From Dolomedes plantarius (taxonomy: Eukaryota; Arthropoda; Arachnida; Araneae; Dolomedidae): DNA of 64,000 nt. The number at the start of each line of letters is the position of its first letter. Position 1 is the first letter of the stretch. Positions 1-11,130 of the stretch are shown here, in pieces. A program made the position numbers and the translations under genes. The DNA lies in NCBI GenBank assembly GCA_907164885.2, contig OU015495.1, positions 213,096,039 to 213,160,038 on the forward strand, read 5' to 3'. The notes beneath the pieces were generated by a model. The model ran no database searches. It saw nothing but the letters and a program-made list of their open reading frames with translations, and had not been told where the DNA came from.

Positions 1-36
1 TAACCCCCATCAACCCCTCCCCTGCATACGCCACTG
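1..36. mobile_element. Right terminus of a TIR element (same family as 49340-53409)
   Basis: The first 36 bases match the right end of the element at 49340-53409: a CCCCCATCAACCCC stretch followed by a terminus ending GCATACGCCACTG, whose reverse complement is CAGTGGCGTATGC. The body would lie left of the window. No internal sequence is visible, so only the family assignment is supported. Confidence 0.6.
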
Positions 37-579
37 TGTTTGGGGCTGTTTTTATAAGGAGAGGAATGATGAATTGGGGGAAATTTTCATATTGCAACAT
101 TTTTGCATTTTAAAATTTCTCTTAGATTGTGGGTCATTTAAGATAACTGTCAGATGTGTCGCATTTTAGCTAATTTTCCTTGAAAATTACTTCAAATTGA
201 CCAATTTATAAAAAAGTATGGTATTTACTGGCAAGTTTTTGTTTATTTTTTAATTTTCAAGTGCTATTTTACGATAAAAAACAAAAAAATCTTTAAAAAA
301 TGATTTTTTAAAAAAATTGGCCCCAAATGTAGGCAGTCACCTTAAAACAATATTTCAGGTGATTATAAGGGGACATTTTATTATTTTGTTTTGTGCCACT
401 TTCTCGAATTATATTACTTTATTTTTCAGATCTAATAAAAAAAAGTATTAAAAAATTTCACCTTCAAATTAGAAAACAATTTAAAATTAACAAATCAGAC
501 AGCAAACATTCAAGTAAATTTCAATGTTCTAAATTGCAACACATCAGGTTGCAAAACAGTATATTATTTTCTAATATTC
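37..579. other. AT-rich sequence, nothing recognised
   Basis: Very AT-rich sequence with long A and T runs. I see no coding pattern, terminal repeat or RNA gene. It leads into the short repeat family that begins near 580. Confidence 0.4.
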
Positions 580-1385
580 ACGTTTTTACATGTACTATCT
601 ACGGTATGTACTGTATAGTAGTGTGCTTTTCAGAGCGAATACCTAACATAACAGCAAAATTTTCTTAAATTTTTAAAAGTCTGTAATTTTCCGATACCTT
701 TCACGTTTTCATAGCGTTTCAATTAAATTAATAACAAGTATTCATTTTATATATTCGGGACATGAAAATGTAAACATGAAGTTAGTCATTCATTCATCTT
801 TTTTTTTTTATAAGATGAATGAATGACTAACTTCATGTTTACATTTTTACGGAATATTATTTTCTAATATTCTGTAAAAATTTCTTATATTTTAACAAGG
901 TTATGAATCTTTTTTTTATTGGAACTGTTCAATTACTTACCATCAAGTTTTGACAGGTACTGTCTACGGTATGTACTGTATAGTAGTATGCTTTTCAGAG
1001 CGAATACCTAACATAACGGCAAAATTTTCTTAAATTTTTAAAAGTCTGTAAATTTTCCAATACCTTTCACGTTTTCATAGCGTTTCAATTAAATTAATAA
1101 CAAGTATTCATTTTATATATTCGGGACTTGAAAATGTAAACATGAAGTTAGTCATTCATTCATCACGTTTTTACATGTACTATCTACGGTATGTACTGTA
1201 TAGTAGTGTGCTTTTCAGAGCGAATACCTAACATAACGGCAAAATTTTCTTAAATTTTTAAAAGTCTGTAATTTTCCGATACCTTTCACGTTTTCATAGC
1301 GTTTCAATTAAATTAATAACAAGTATTCATTTTATATATTCGGGACATGAAAATGTAAACATGAAGTTAGTCATTCATTCATCTT
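580..1385. repeat. Three copies of a ~210-bp repeat
   Basis: Near-identical copies lie at about 580-800, 957-1164 and 1165-1385. All carry a GGTATGTACTGTATAGTAGT block, then CGAATACCTAACATAAC, and end ACATGAAGTTAGTCATTCATTCATC. Copies two and three are directly adjacent, head to tail. The short open frames here fall in the repeat and resemble no protein I know. A diverged relative lies near 2500-2730. Confidence 0.75.
765..847. repeat. Perfect 36-bp inverted repeat (hairpin)
   Basis: The end of the first repeat copy (765-800) is followed, after an 11-base T-rich spacer, by its exact reverse complement at 812-847. The arms read AAAATGTAAACATGAAG and onward. It looks like a foldback junction between two oppositely oriented repeat ends. 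Confidence 0.8.
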
Positions 1386-1664
1386 TTTTTTTATATATAT
1401 ATATATTTATATTTTAACCATACTAGCCGCTGCGTGACCAGCATGGTCACTTTTAGTTTTAAATTTCCTTTTGCAAAACAACGCAACTGAAAGTGACATA
1501 TGTAAGGAATGTTACAATTACCTGTCATCATAAATATATGTTGTTAAGGGGTATTCTCTATTAAGCTGATTCTAAAACATCGTGATCAAAAAATGTGAAT
1601 TTCCATTACCTTAGAACAGAGTTAAAGATAAGACTGAGAAAGCCCACATCAATGATTTTAAAAA

Positions 1665-2095
1665 TTACATCCCTCTTTGTATGTACTATTTTTCAAAATT
1701 AAGATATCTATACTTTATCATTACAACAAATAAGAAATTGCAGGGGGAAAATTTTAAATATAGTGTTGATTACATCACTCTCTGTATGAATTACTGTTAA
1801 CAATTCAGATATCTACACTTAATCATATTAAATAATAAATTGCTGGAAAAATTTCTTCATTTATAAAATGGAGCAAAAATTCAGCAATTTTTCAAAATTA
1901 TGATATCTACACTTTACCATTACAAGAAATAAGAAATTGTTGGGGGGAAATTTTAAATACAGTGTTGATTACATCACTCTCTGTATGTATTACTGTTCAC
2001 AATTCAGATATCTACACTTAATCATATTAAATAATAAATTCTTGGGAAAATTTCCTCACTTATAAAATGGAGCAAAAATTCAGCAAGTATTTAAA
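1665..2095. repeat. ~199-bp tandem repeat, about two copies
   Basis: The motif AGTGTTGATTACATCACTCT recurs at 1762 and 1961, and the blocks around it (TCAGATATCTACACTTAATC, AAATGGAGCAAAAATTCAGC) recur at the same spacing. It lies between the helicase remnant and the Helitron 3' hairpin. Confidence 0.7.
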
Positions 2096-2122
2096 ATATA
2101 GTGTGGATTTCAACTATGATAT

Positions 2123-2277
2123 TCATAAAACTTCTTGATATACAGATTTGAGTATTTCAAAAGTAGGAGATACTAAAGCGACAGAATCAAAAGAATGGAT
2201 TCTAGATAAACCTACATACAACTGTCCATGGTTAAACACTGGATTTGATAGGTCTAAACATGTATTGTCAAAGATCA
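2123..2277 (-). pseudogene. Helitron helicase C-terminal remnant
   Basis: The minus-strand frame contains DLSNPVFNHGQLYVGLSR followed by a short tail ending VYQEVL and a stop. HGQLYVALSR-type motifs are the signature of motif VI at the C-terminus of PIF1-family helicases, including the helicase domain of Helitron Rep-Hel proteins, which unwinds DNA during rolling-circle transposition. Only about 50 residues remain. The reading frame enters an unrelated palindrome at 2286 upstream, so everything N-terminal is lost. Its position about 700 bases before a Helitron-type 3' end agrees with the usual order. It is a dead fragment. A host PIF1 helicase is possible but less likely given the terminus. 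Confidence 0.65.
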
Positions 2278-2285
2278 GCGGTTGT

Positions 2286-2323
2286 AACCGCGTGTGTGTA
2301 GCGGCCACTACACACACGCGGTT
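2286..2323. repeat. Perfect 16-bp palindrome with 6-base loop
   Basis: AACCGCGTGTGTGTAG (2286-2301) and its exact reverse complement (2308-2323) enclose CGGCCA. It sits where helicase homology stops, so it may mark the junction with another element. Confidence 0.8.
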
Positions 2324-2499
2324 TTAAATTGCGGACAGCCGCTGTTTACATCCGGTAGTTGCAGCCGTTGCCATTCGAAGTGTAGAAATATCGTAGATTT
2401 TTGTGCCGCATACCTACGCGTTTTATATATAGGGATTATTTTAACCAGATATTACAATAATATCAAATTTTGTATTTTCGGAAAGTTGCAAACTCGGCG

Positions 2500-2735
2500 C
2501 ATGGATAGTGATATGTTCAAAAGTGTCTGTACGGTAGCGTTCTTTTCAAAGGGAATACCTAATATAACCGCAAAATATTCTTACATTTTTTTGAAGTGTT
2601 TTATTGAATATTTCTAAATTACCAGCACACGTGGCTTTCATATGAATTTCTAATATTTTATTAAGGTTATGAACCCTTTTTTTTATTGGAATGTTTATTT
2701 AATAACCGTCAAGTTTTGACGGGTACCATCTAGTC
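2500..2735. repeat. Diverged copy of the 580-1385 repeat
   Basis: It shares GTACGGTAGCGTTCTTTTCA, GGGAATACCTAATATAACCG and, further on, GGTTATGAACCC and CAAGTTTTGACGGGTACC with the blocks at 600-660 and 897-960. Divergence is clear, so it is an older member. Confidence 0.55.
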
Positions 2736-3172
2736 AAATAAGAATGCGTTAAAAATAAACTGAAGAACATAAAGCGCCTCTGTAAAACTCTGTCAGCCAA
2801 TATACAATTTCCCTGCATGACAACTTACAACCTATTAAGCATGTCACCTCTTTACTTAGGATAACTAACTTTATCAACAAGAATAACACCCGTAAATGTG
2901 AAATTTGCAAAAGAGTAGTGATTCGGGAAGGGGTGTTGATATAAAGACAGACAGAACTTCGGTGGAAAAGAATGCCACGTGTGCTAAATTTCCGTTCGGG
3001 TAGATTTTAATGTTTCATTACAGAACATGCACACTCTAAATGTGGAGAATTTCATGGAAGTAACTGCCACTGTACTAATTATCTTCAAACGAATTAAAGT
3101 TTAACACTTTAAAAAGGTTAATGGAATTAAAAAGATAATTTAAAAATTGGAATTTAATTTTTTTCTAACAAA
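2736..3172. other. Spacer, nothing recognised
   Basis: AT-rich sequence between the diverged repeat and the Harbinger-type MITE. No frame resembles a known protein. Confidence 0.35.
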
Positions 3173-3175
3173 TTA

Positions 3176-3789
3176 GGGAACGTCCATTAATTACGTGAGG
3201 CTTTTAGAGGGGGGGGTGTAGGGAGTCGAGCCGAATCTCACCCAGTCTCACGGGGGTGAGACTGGGTGAGATTTCCCCACCTTCTCCCAGGGAGCGGGGG
3301 GGGGGGGGGTCTCGGCAGTTATCACGTAATTTTTTTTTTTCCGCAAGAAACATTGTAAAATTGCGAGAAAACTGGGTTATATTAACTACACTATGTTTCT
3401 ACACTAAATGTTTCTACTTATGTGTCTACACTAAAATATGGCTAAATCCTACACAATAGTTCCAGTAGTCACTCTCGAGACCACACACGAGTCCCCGAGG
3501 ACTGAATTAGAATGAATAATCTTTTACGAATTTTAGTAGTTCCTATTTAAGTATTTTATTGTTCGATTTTCTCACTGTGATTCTAGTCTTAAATACTAGT
3601 CTTAACTAGTCTTAAATAAAAATAAGTAAGCAAATTATGTTTTTTTAAATAAATCCAACGCAATCCAGCACAGATTAACATATTTACACTAAAAATACGC
3701 ATTTTGAAAAATCTCACGTGAGATTAGGGGGGGGGGGGAGAGGGTCGAAAAATCGCCAAAATCAACTCACGTAATTAATGGACGCCCCC
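3176..3789. mobile_element. PIF/Harbinger-type MITE (614 bp)
   Basis: Inverted ends are GGGAACGTCCATTAATTACG on the left and, reading the reverse complement, GGGGGCGTCCATTAATTACG on the right. Both sides carry a TTA target duplication (3173-3175 and 3790-3792), as in PIF/Harbinger elements. The inside has G-runs and GTGAGATT palindromes but no transposase. Confidence 0.7.
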
Positions 3790-3792
3790 TTA

Positions 3793-4894
3793 ATAAAAAA
3801 TGCTGTTTCACAATAAAAATGCTGTTTTGTTTTGAATTGGGGTAAGCTATTTATGTAATAAATTAATTGTTAATTCGCTTATTTAGTATATCTGTATAGC
3901 TGTAGTTGTTTAACTTATTTTTCAACTAAAAGTAATTATTATTAGCTCTATCCAAGTAAACTGATTATTTATAAAATTGCTTGTTATCCTTCCTATTATT
4001 CTCTTTAAATTTTGAATTTTTGAACGGTATATCTGCATAGTTATAGTTGTTTAAATTACATATTTTCAAACTAATAATGATTATTTTTGGTACTTTCCCA
4101 GTAAACATGTTATTAATAAGATTGCTTGCTATATTTTATTTTCATCGTCCTCATTTTTGAAATTTTGAGAGTATAACTCAAAAATTCAAAACAAAAGCCA
4201 CCGTAGAACAGAGTTTATTTGATATCTCACCTTTCGATTTTGAAAACACTTATATCTATTGAAACAACTTATTCTGGAATACAACCAAGGGTTTCTTAGT
4301 ATTGTGGTCAGTGCACCTTTTGAAATATGCCGACGATGGATGGAACTTCCTTATTTAAAACAGCATTCCTCACACATTTCAAATTTGAGGCCGACCATAA
4401 ATTCTATTTATCTGTTAAACTACAATGCCTATTTTCTATTAAAAATATCTCTTGTGTATCCTGGTGGGCCCGTTATTAATTCGTTACAACGACCGGGGTC
4501 ATCGTCTTCCCGCAGAATGATTTCAACTCGGATTTTCCTTTAATATCAGGGATGATTTTAAGAGATATCCGGCTATGTGAGAAACTCCCGGTTTTCAAAA
4601 ATTCCAGTCTTCATTTCTGAAGAGTTAGAAAGATTTTTACGACTGCACATTGTCATTGAAATGTTTTATTAATATCCTTTAATGTACTTATCTTTTGTTG
4701 TTTCGTAGCAATTTTTCTTTCTCGAAGAGTAGGTTCTTCCCAAGAGAAGAATAAACAAGGGAAATTTTTGCATAAGAGACAAAGCGTTATTTTGTTGAGC
4801 AGTCTTTCTCGAGATCTGAGATTACGGAAAATCAGCAAGTAATACTGAAAATAGACTATAAACACCCACGGATTCTTCAAAATATTATTCTTTA
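3793..4894. other. AT-rich spacer
   Basis: Mostly low-complexity AT sequence. Short frames near 4260-4540 and on the minus strand at 4653-4880 look like chance. Confidence 0.35.
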
Positions 4895-5610
4895 TCTATA
4901 TATATATAAAACAGTTCCGTAATTGTCTGACAGATAACGCACGGAACAAACCACTGGACCGAAAGGGCTTAAATTTTCCATGGCGATTCTTCTTATAGTG
5001 TATATAGGGGTGCACTAAGAAAGATTTTGAAAAATTCTTCTTAGATCTTTTTAAAGTAAATTTTTAAGCATTCTATAAAGTTTGCATTTAAAATAATAAC
5101 CTCAGGGTTATAAAATTTATATCAAGGGAAAGATTATAAAAATTCCTTTAAAATGAAATCTTTTTCGAATCTTTACCTTCATTTTCTGATTTTTTGGGAA
5201 TTTTTAAAGATTAATTTTTAGAATTTAATTTATTAAATGCTGATCACGTGGTTTATTTTTGTGATACTTTAAATTAATTTTGTGTCACGTGCATAACAAG
5301 GAAATAAATTGACAAAAATATATTAAAATACAGTAAAAGATAAAATTTAAACACTAGACTTATTGAGATGGAAGTTTTTTAAGAATTTAATTCAAATTAG
5401 TATGTTTTATAGATATTAAACATACAAATTAATTGCATACGTTGAATTCTGTATTTAATCTGAATACTTTTTCTACACTATTTTGTGTATAAAAATATCC
5501 GTTACGATTTTTGCATAAATATTGTTTTGTTTCTTTGGCATTAATTGCATACATTGACCGTTGTATTTAATTCTAATGTACTCCGTAGCGAAGCACGGGT
5601 ATTCAGCTAG
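4895..5610 (+). mobile_element. Non-autonomous Helitron-like element, family H copy A
   Basis: It begins TCTATATATATATAAAACAG after an A and ends TTCAGCTAG followed by T. Near the 3' end CCGT-A-GC-GAA-GC-ACGG can fold into a short hairpin, then about a dozen bases lead to CTAG. TC start, CTAG end and A/T insertion context are Helitron traits. There is no coding sequence. The other copies are at 12710, 19064, 19747 and 45619. Confidence 0.6.
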
Positions 5611-7087
5611 TTATGGTATAAAATGCCCATTTTTTTCAAGAATAAATTTCTTTTTCTTCTTTTGACATAAATGTGTCAATGAACTTGCCTACATCTGCAA
5701 GACAAGACTTCGCTAAAAAGAGAAAAAAAAAGAGACACGAAATTTTAGTAATTTTAATTAATACATATCATTTGTAATGGAGTTTAAAAGAATTTACATC
5801 GCTGATTTTTGAAGTTCTAACGAGAAATTTAAAAATAAAAACACTTTTTAAAAACTATTTTAATTATAAGCATAACAATAGAAATCTAATGACAAATAGT
5901 TACCTTCATACCCCTTTAAATTTAGAATAAATACTTAAATGAATATAACTATGTGCTTCTGAATTTATTTTTCGATGTTAGAACTGTCATACTAAAGCAA
6001 ATACGTACGACAGAAATCAGAAAAACAGTAAATCCGACGAGCACACTCGAAAAAGAAAAGAGAAGAATCCATTTTTTTTTTTCCTGTGGGAGAACAGGTT
6101 TCTAAAGTCATTATTTTCAGTTAATTAATTCTCAGATTCAAGCAAATATAACCTCAGTTCATATTTAGTAAAATATAACTGATTTTTCTATCTTAGGAAG
6201 CAAAACATTTTTTGGACATATAAAATTGCAAAAAAATTATATATCCGTGTTTCAGGACTATTTGCTCATGAGAAATATTTATGTTTTTGTTTTTCAGAAA
6301 TTTGTTGCAAACATTTTGATTGAATCTTATTTATTAAAAACTGGGAATATCTCAAACCTTTTTTCCCCAAATAAATAAAGTGGTTGGAAATGAAAATTGA
6401 AGTTTCATTGCGTTTAATTAAATTACAAAATGTTGTGTTTGATGATGGAAAGAATTACGCGGTTATTACAGAAATTAATTATGGTTTTAATAAGGTTTTT
6501 AGGGTACTTTAGACTGTATGTGAAAGATGCCAATTATGCACGACCTCAGTTCAGTTACAGTATGTTTACTAAAATACTCCAATTAATTTTCAATATAAAT
6601 TTAATTCAACGGGTTGTTCGCTTTAAATATGAATAATTTACTTTAAAAAATCCTTTGTGGTTTCATACAGTGGGAATTATTGACACGCAGGGGGGAATTT
6701 CATATTTTTGTTTTGTTTCATAAATGGAAAGAATTAGTTTTATGTATTATATTTCATGTTTTTGCAAAATTTTGTTCTTTTAAGCATTAATTTTGTGATA
6801 GAATAAAATTAGATCACTATTATTCCCCCACAGAAAAAAAGAGTAGATTTTTCTGTTATTTTCTTTTTCAACTTTGAGCATGTTATAGGCTGTATCGTTA
6901 TGAGTCCTCAATTTCTTAGTAAAGTGGTAGCTTGCATCTACCTTGGAGACACTTGCGTTCTAATCCCTAGACCCCATGGAGTTCCAGTGTGGGAGTAAGG
7001 GTGTGGGAGGGGACAGGATGCAGGTGTGTGCAAGGGGGTCGCAAGCTACAGAGCGACCCCCTTTCTCAGAAGCTGGAATCTGTGACG
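5611..7087. other. AT-rich spacer, nothing recognised
   Basis: About 1.5 kb without terminal repeats or credible frames. A (TA)n tract at 7091-7129 follows. Confidence 0.4.
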
Positions 7088-7129
<42 letters not shown>

Positions 7130-7132
<3 letters not shown>

Positions 7133-7536
7133 TCAAGAGCCAAAACATTATGACCACCCCTCTGTTTTTCCAGCTGGAAATGGAATGTTCCAACAGGACA
7201 ACGCCCCGTGTCACAAGGCTAAAATTGTGTTGGAGTGGTTCCAGGAATATGATACTGATTTCCACTTAATGTCCTGGCCGCTTAACTCACCGGATCCGAT
7301 CGATCCGATCGAACACATTTGGGATGTCATGGGACGGCAGCTCAGAGTTCAAAGACCACCAATTCGCAATATCTCGGATTTGCGTGACCGTTGCTTAAAC
7401 ATCTGGTACAATCTGTCTCCGGCCATCTACCAAGGACTTGTGGCATCCATGCCAAGGCGGGTTGAAGCTGTGTTGCGCGCCAAAGGTGGGCAAACTCGTT
7501 ATTGACAGGTGATCATAATGTTTTGGCTCTTGAGTG
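7130..7536 (+). mobile_element. Internally deleted Tc1-like element
   Basis: Terminal inverted repeats CACTCAAGAGCCAAAACATT (left) and the matching reverse complement at 7510-7536 enclose 407 bp, with TA on both sides. Only the C-terminal part of the transposase remains. It lies in a TA microsatellite, the first of three Tc1/mariner elements in a row. Confidence 0.85.
7170..7505 (+). pseudogene. Tc1-like transposase, C-terminal fragment
   Basis: The frame reads NGMFQQDNAPCHKAK, then SPDPIDPIEHIWDVMGRQL and ends SMPRRVEAVLRAKGGQTRY. These are the second catalytic Asp (QQDNAPCH), the region holding the third catalytic Glu (PIEHIWD) and the usual C-terminus of DD34E Tc1 transposases, enzymes that cut and paste the element at TA. 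The N-terminal paired-like DNA-binding domain and the first Asp are absent because the element is internally deleted. The fragment has no stops but cannot be functional. An extra DPI repeat (PDPIDPIEH) suggests a small in-frame duplication. Confidence 0.85.
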
Positions 7537-7558
7537 TATATATATATATATATATATA

Positions 7559-9043
7559 CAGGGTGCGTCATAAATTCGTGCAAAGTTAAAAAATTCGTAA
7601 TAAAAGAAGTAATGCTCGGAAAATTTTTCTGTTTGCGCCAAGGGACATTGGATTTTTTTTCATCTAACAAAAAACGATTCCAAAAGTAACCGAAAGAGGG
7701 CGCTCACACGTCATACTGAGAGGTGTTATGCAAATCAGGCTATCAATAAAACACCTGGCTGGAAATGGATCCGCTGGAAATGGTCCGCAAAAAGCCCTAT
7801 TTCATTGATTGGGATACTGAATCTATTACGACGTTTTGAGGAAACGGGGAGTTTCGAGGATCCTCCACGAAGTGGTAGACCATCCTTGAGCTTACACCGC
7901 GTCCATGTTGTACAAAGTATCATGGAAGATTTGGCAGCCAAGACATCAACGGGGAGTAGCAATGCTCGTGAAGCTGGGAAAAGAACGGGGGTTCCAGAGC
8001 CGTCGATTCGACGTATTCTGCACAGAATGTTGAACCTGTATCCGTACAAAATGCAGGCACTTCACCAGTTATTTCGGGCAGATACAGATGCAAGCTAAAA
8101 CGTTGTTACATTCGCTGTGGCATAAATGGAGAGTAACCCACAATGGTTGCTGAATGTTATGTGGACGGATGAAGCCCACTTTTCACAGCATGGTGACGTT
8201 ACTACGCAAAACAGTCGTATCTGCGTGACGTCAATCCCTCGAGAGTACCTGAGCCAGCCACTGCATTCCCTTCATGTGACTGTTTGGTGTGGTTTCACCG
8301 CGTCTTTTACTTTGGGCCCTTTCTTTTTTGAAGAGCCTTGTCCTATATCCGGTTGGAAAACCTGTACAGTCACTGCAGCACGGTATCTTACGCTTTTGCA
8401 TAACCACGTTAAGCCTGCATTGCAGGAAAGACACGCGTTACCTGTTGTCACCTTCATGCAGGATGGTGTCCCGCCCCACATTTCACGTGATATCAAGATG
8501 TTCCTGTTGGAATCTTTCACTGAAGACCGAGTTCTATAAGTCACGGTTATAAGGTTCAGTGGCCCTCACGATCACCAGACTTGACTCCGGCAGATTTTCG
8601 GTTGTGGGGATACTTAAAGTTTGGTGTGTACCTGAGCTCCCCAACCACTTTGGTGGAACTGAAAAATGCTATTCGGCAGATAGTCGCTGCCATCGATGGC
8701 GACCTGCTACACTCCGCTGTAATGGGCGTAGTTTACGAAGCCTCACTTGCCCATTACCTTGTGCTGGTGGTAATGTTGAAGATCTGTTACTTTAAAATAA
8801 ATGCACAGTCTCATGTTATTGTGATATGTTTGATTTTCTGTTTGTGTTTGCCTGATTTGCATAAAACGTCGCAATATGATTTGTGAGCACCCTTTTTCGG
8901 TTACTTTTGGAAACTCATTTTTTTTACATGGAAAAAAATTCTATGTCCCTCTAATTCTATTGGCGCAAACATAAAAATTTTTCCAACCATGACTTCTTTT
9001 ATTACGAATTTTTTAACTTTGCACGAATTTATGACGCACCTGG
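7559..9043 (+). mobile_element. Mariner/Tc1-superfamily element with SPDLTPADF-type transposase
   Basis: Inverted ends are CAGGGTGCGTCATAAATTCG on the left and, as reverse complement, CCAGGTGCGTCATAAATTCG on the right, continuing through about 50 bp of further match (AAAAATTCGTAATAAAAGAA). TA flanks both sides. Length is 1485 bp, about full size for the family. Confidence 0.85.
7805..8795 (+). pseudogene. Mariner-like transposase, broken
   Basis: Three pieces in order: 7805-8098 holds the helix-turn-helix region (FEETGSFEDPPRSGRPSLS, then RTGVPEPSIRRILHRML). 8126-8539 holds the first catalytic segment (WTDEAHFSQHG), VTVWCGFTASFTLGPFFFEE and the second (FMQDGVPPHISRD). 8581-8795 holds the third (MTPADFRLWGYLKFGVY). 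The SPDLTPADF motif with a long gap after QDG points to a D-D-D type branch of the mariner/Tc1 superfamily rather than DD34E. My count puts the last Asp roughly 38-42 residues after the second, which resembles DD41D groups, but this is not firm. Frameshifts and stops near 8098, 8540 and 8740 make it dead. Confidence 0.8.
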
Positions 9044-9067
9044 TATATATATATATATATATATATA

Positions 9068-10716
9068 CAGTGGCTCCCAAAAGTGTTCGTACACTTACGA
9101 TTTTCAATGAAATAGGGGTCTATCCATTGATTAAAATGAATATTTCAGAATGGGTATTTAATAATAAGATCTATAATCTATTCTTAACAAAACTACATGA
9201 AATATTTTGAAAACATAGCAAAACTTTATTTTTAAGAAACCAATAATCCAAAAGTAACAAAAACTTTATCTCACAAAAGTCATCGTACACTTGTACAAAA
9301 TCTCTACATATTAGTAAATATTCTAATTTTTAAATTAATATTTAGTAGGATATCCTTTAGCATTCACAACAGCTTTTGAACGTTTGAGAATAGATTGCTT
9401 TAGTTCTTTTGTAATTTTTGCATCAATGTTCATCCATTCTTCCATCATAATTATTTTTAGTTCGCTTTTCGTGTGAATGTCGTGTTTTCGTACTCGAACC
9501 TCCAGTTCTCTTCAAATATGTTCTATTGGGTTTAAATGTGGCGATTGAGGTGGTATTTTCAAACCTTGTGGACAATTATAGAGACACCAGATGCGAACGT
9601 CGAGAGCCGTGTACTTAGGATCGTTATCTTCAAAAAAAACAAAGTTGTTTCCAATACTCAAATTTTGAGCTGATAATTTTAAATTGTCTCTTAAAATATT
9701 TATAACAACGGCATGATTCATTATGCCATCAATAAATACCAAATTTCCTAGTCCTGATGCTGACATGCACCCCCACACAAGGATACCTCCACCGGCATGC
9801 TTAACTGTTCCTACTAAGTTCTTGGGATTAAGTTCCTTACTTTTTTCTTCTCCATACAATTATACGCCCATCAGCACCAAAAATGTTCATCGGCAAATAA
9901 GACATTATTCCAATAGGTTTGGGGCATAATTATCATTGATAGTGCGAAGGGAAGCCTAAACTTTCTTTTTTCTCACTCACAAAAAATTTTCTATGGACAG
10001 AACGCCCATGTAATCCAGCTGTTCAGAGAACTCGTCAAAAAATTTCAGGTGAAATTGAAGTAGAAAATGTTTCATTGAATTCTGCAGAAACTTTTACAGC
10101 ACTCAAACTTGAAGATTTCACAAATTTTTTAATTATAAATCTCTGATCACGTTTTGTTAACTTTGCCCGATTGCCTTTTCTTACCTTGTTTTCGATCCAA
10201 TTTTCTTCTTTAAAGCGTTTTTTCACATACTGCACAGTAGAATGGGATAAATTAAGCAATTTAGCAATATTCCGAACTGATTCACCACTACTATGATGAA
10301 AAATAATAAATTTTCGAATTCTTTTTATTGTTTCTTTACGACTACGAGCCATTTTTAAATAATAAATAGAATATTACGGAGTAGTCAAGCAGAAATCAAA
10401 GCCAAACAATATTTTAAATGCCACCACAATTCAAAAATAAAAATAAAGCGCCAGAGGATAATTTTAATTATGTATTTATCCGAAAATATTTCAGTGTACG
10501 ATGACTTTTGTGAGATAAATTTTTTGTTACTTTTTGATTACTGGTTTCTTAAAAATAAAGTTTTACTATGTTTTCAAAATATTTCATGTAGTTTTGTTAA
10601 GAATAGATTATAGATCTTATTAATAAATACCCATTCTGAAATATTCTTTTTAATTAATGGATAGACCCCTATTTCATTGAAATTCGTAAGTGTACGAACA
10701 CTTTTGGGAGCCACTG
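9068..10716 (-). mobile_element. Tc1-like element with long (~230 bp) inverted repeats
   Basis: The left end CAGTGGCTCCCAAAAGTGTT and about 230 following bases reappear inverted at 10490-10716, with TA beyond both ends. A second ACACTT-type motif sits at the inner edge of each arm (ATCGTACACTTG), so each arm carries two similar blocks, as in Tc1 groups with long IR/DR ends. The transposase lies on the minus strand. Confidence 0.85.
9512..10352 (-). pseudogene. Tc1-like transposase, frameshifted
   Basis: On the minus strand, ATG at 10352 starts MARSRKETIKRIRKFIIFHH with a helix-turn-helix (ESVRNIAKLLNLSHSTVQYV), to 10035. After a broken stretch (about 9860-10034) the catalytic part resumes: GGGILVWGCMSASGLGNLVF, FFEDNDPKYTALDVR and SPHLNPIEHI. 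EDND holds the second catalytic Asp and PIEH the Glu of a DD34E enzyme. SPHLNP has His where SPDLNP is usual. The segment with the first catalytic Asp lies in the broken stretch. Frame loss there and a stop just after IEHI inactivate it. Confidence 0.85.
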
Positions 10717-10742
10717 TATATATATATATATATATATTATGT

Positions 10743-10776
10743 AGTAACAGAAGGCCATCTTTGGTCCTCTGTTACT
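10743..10776. repeat. Small inverted repeat
   Basis: AGTAACAGA (10743-10751) and its reverse complement TCTGTTACT (10768-10776) enclose 16 bases with further partial pairing (GGCC with GGTC). It lies just outside a TA tract. Function unknown. Confidence 0.55.
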
Positions 10777-11130
10777 GCTTAATAACGCCCTATTCTCCCA
10801 AAAAAAATCCGCAAAACAGATATAAATTTAGAACCGTGCCTTCCCATCAGATTAAATTTTAAACTTTAGAAATTTGTGTAGGTCCCTTATAAGCTGTAGG
10901 TCAATAAACCATGGCGCTCCCAAAATTAACCCACTGTGTTATTTCTTTGATACGCATTGTAGTTCTAAATTCCTTTTTTCCTTTGTTTGAGGCACGTAGC
11001 AAGAACATGCCGGGTGGGTGGGTGGAAAGATTAACAAGGGCTTACTTTGGTTACTAATACTATGTAATGTACGAGGGACCTATATTCCAGGGGGAAGTGC
11101 CCCACTGACCTCTTCCCTGCCTGTTAGCTT

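Larger units (their letters stand above)
1423..2280 (-). mobile_element. Helitron 3' end fragment
   Basis: On the minus strand the segment carries the end of a PIF1-like Helitron helicase, then a tandem repeat, then a Helitron-type 3' terminus. The terminus is a hairpin GTGACCA-TGC-TGGTCAC (plus 1434-1450), seven bases, then CTAG followed by T. Helitrons characteristically end in a short hairpin about ten bases before CTRR and insert between A and T. The 5' part is missing beyond about 2285. Confidence 0.65.
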
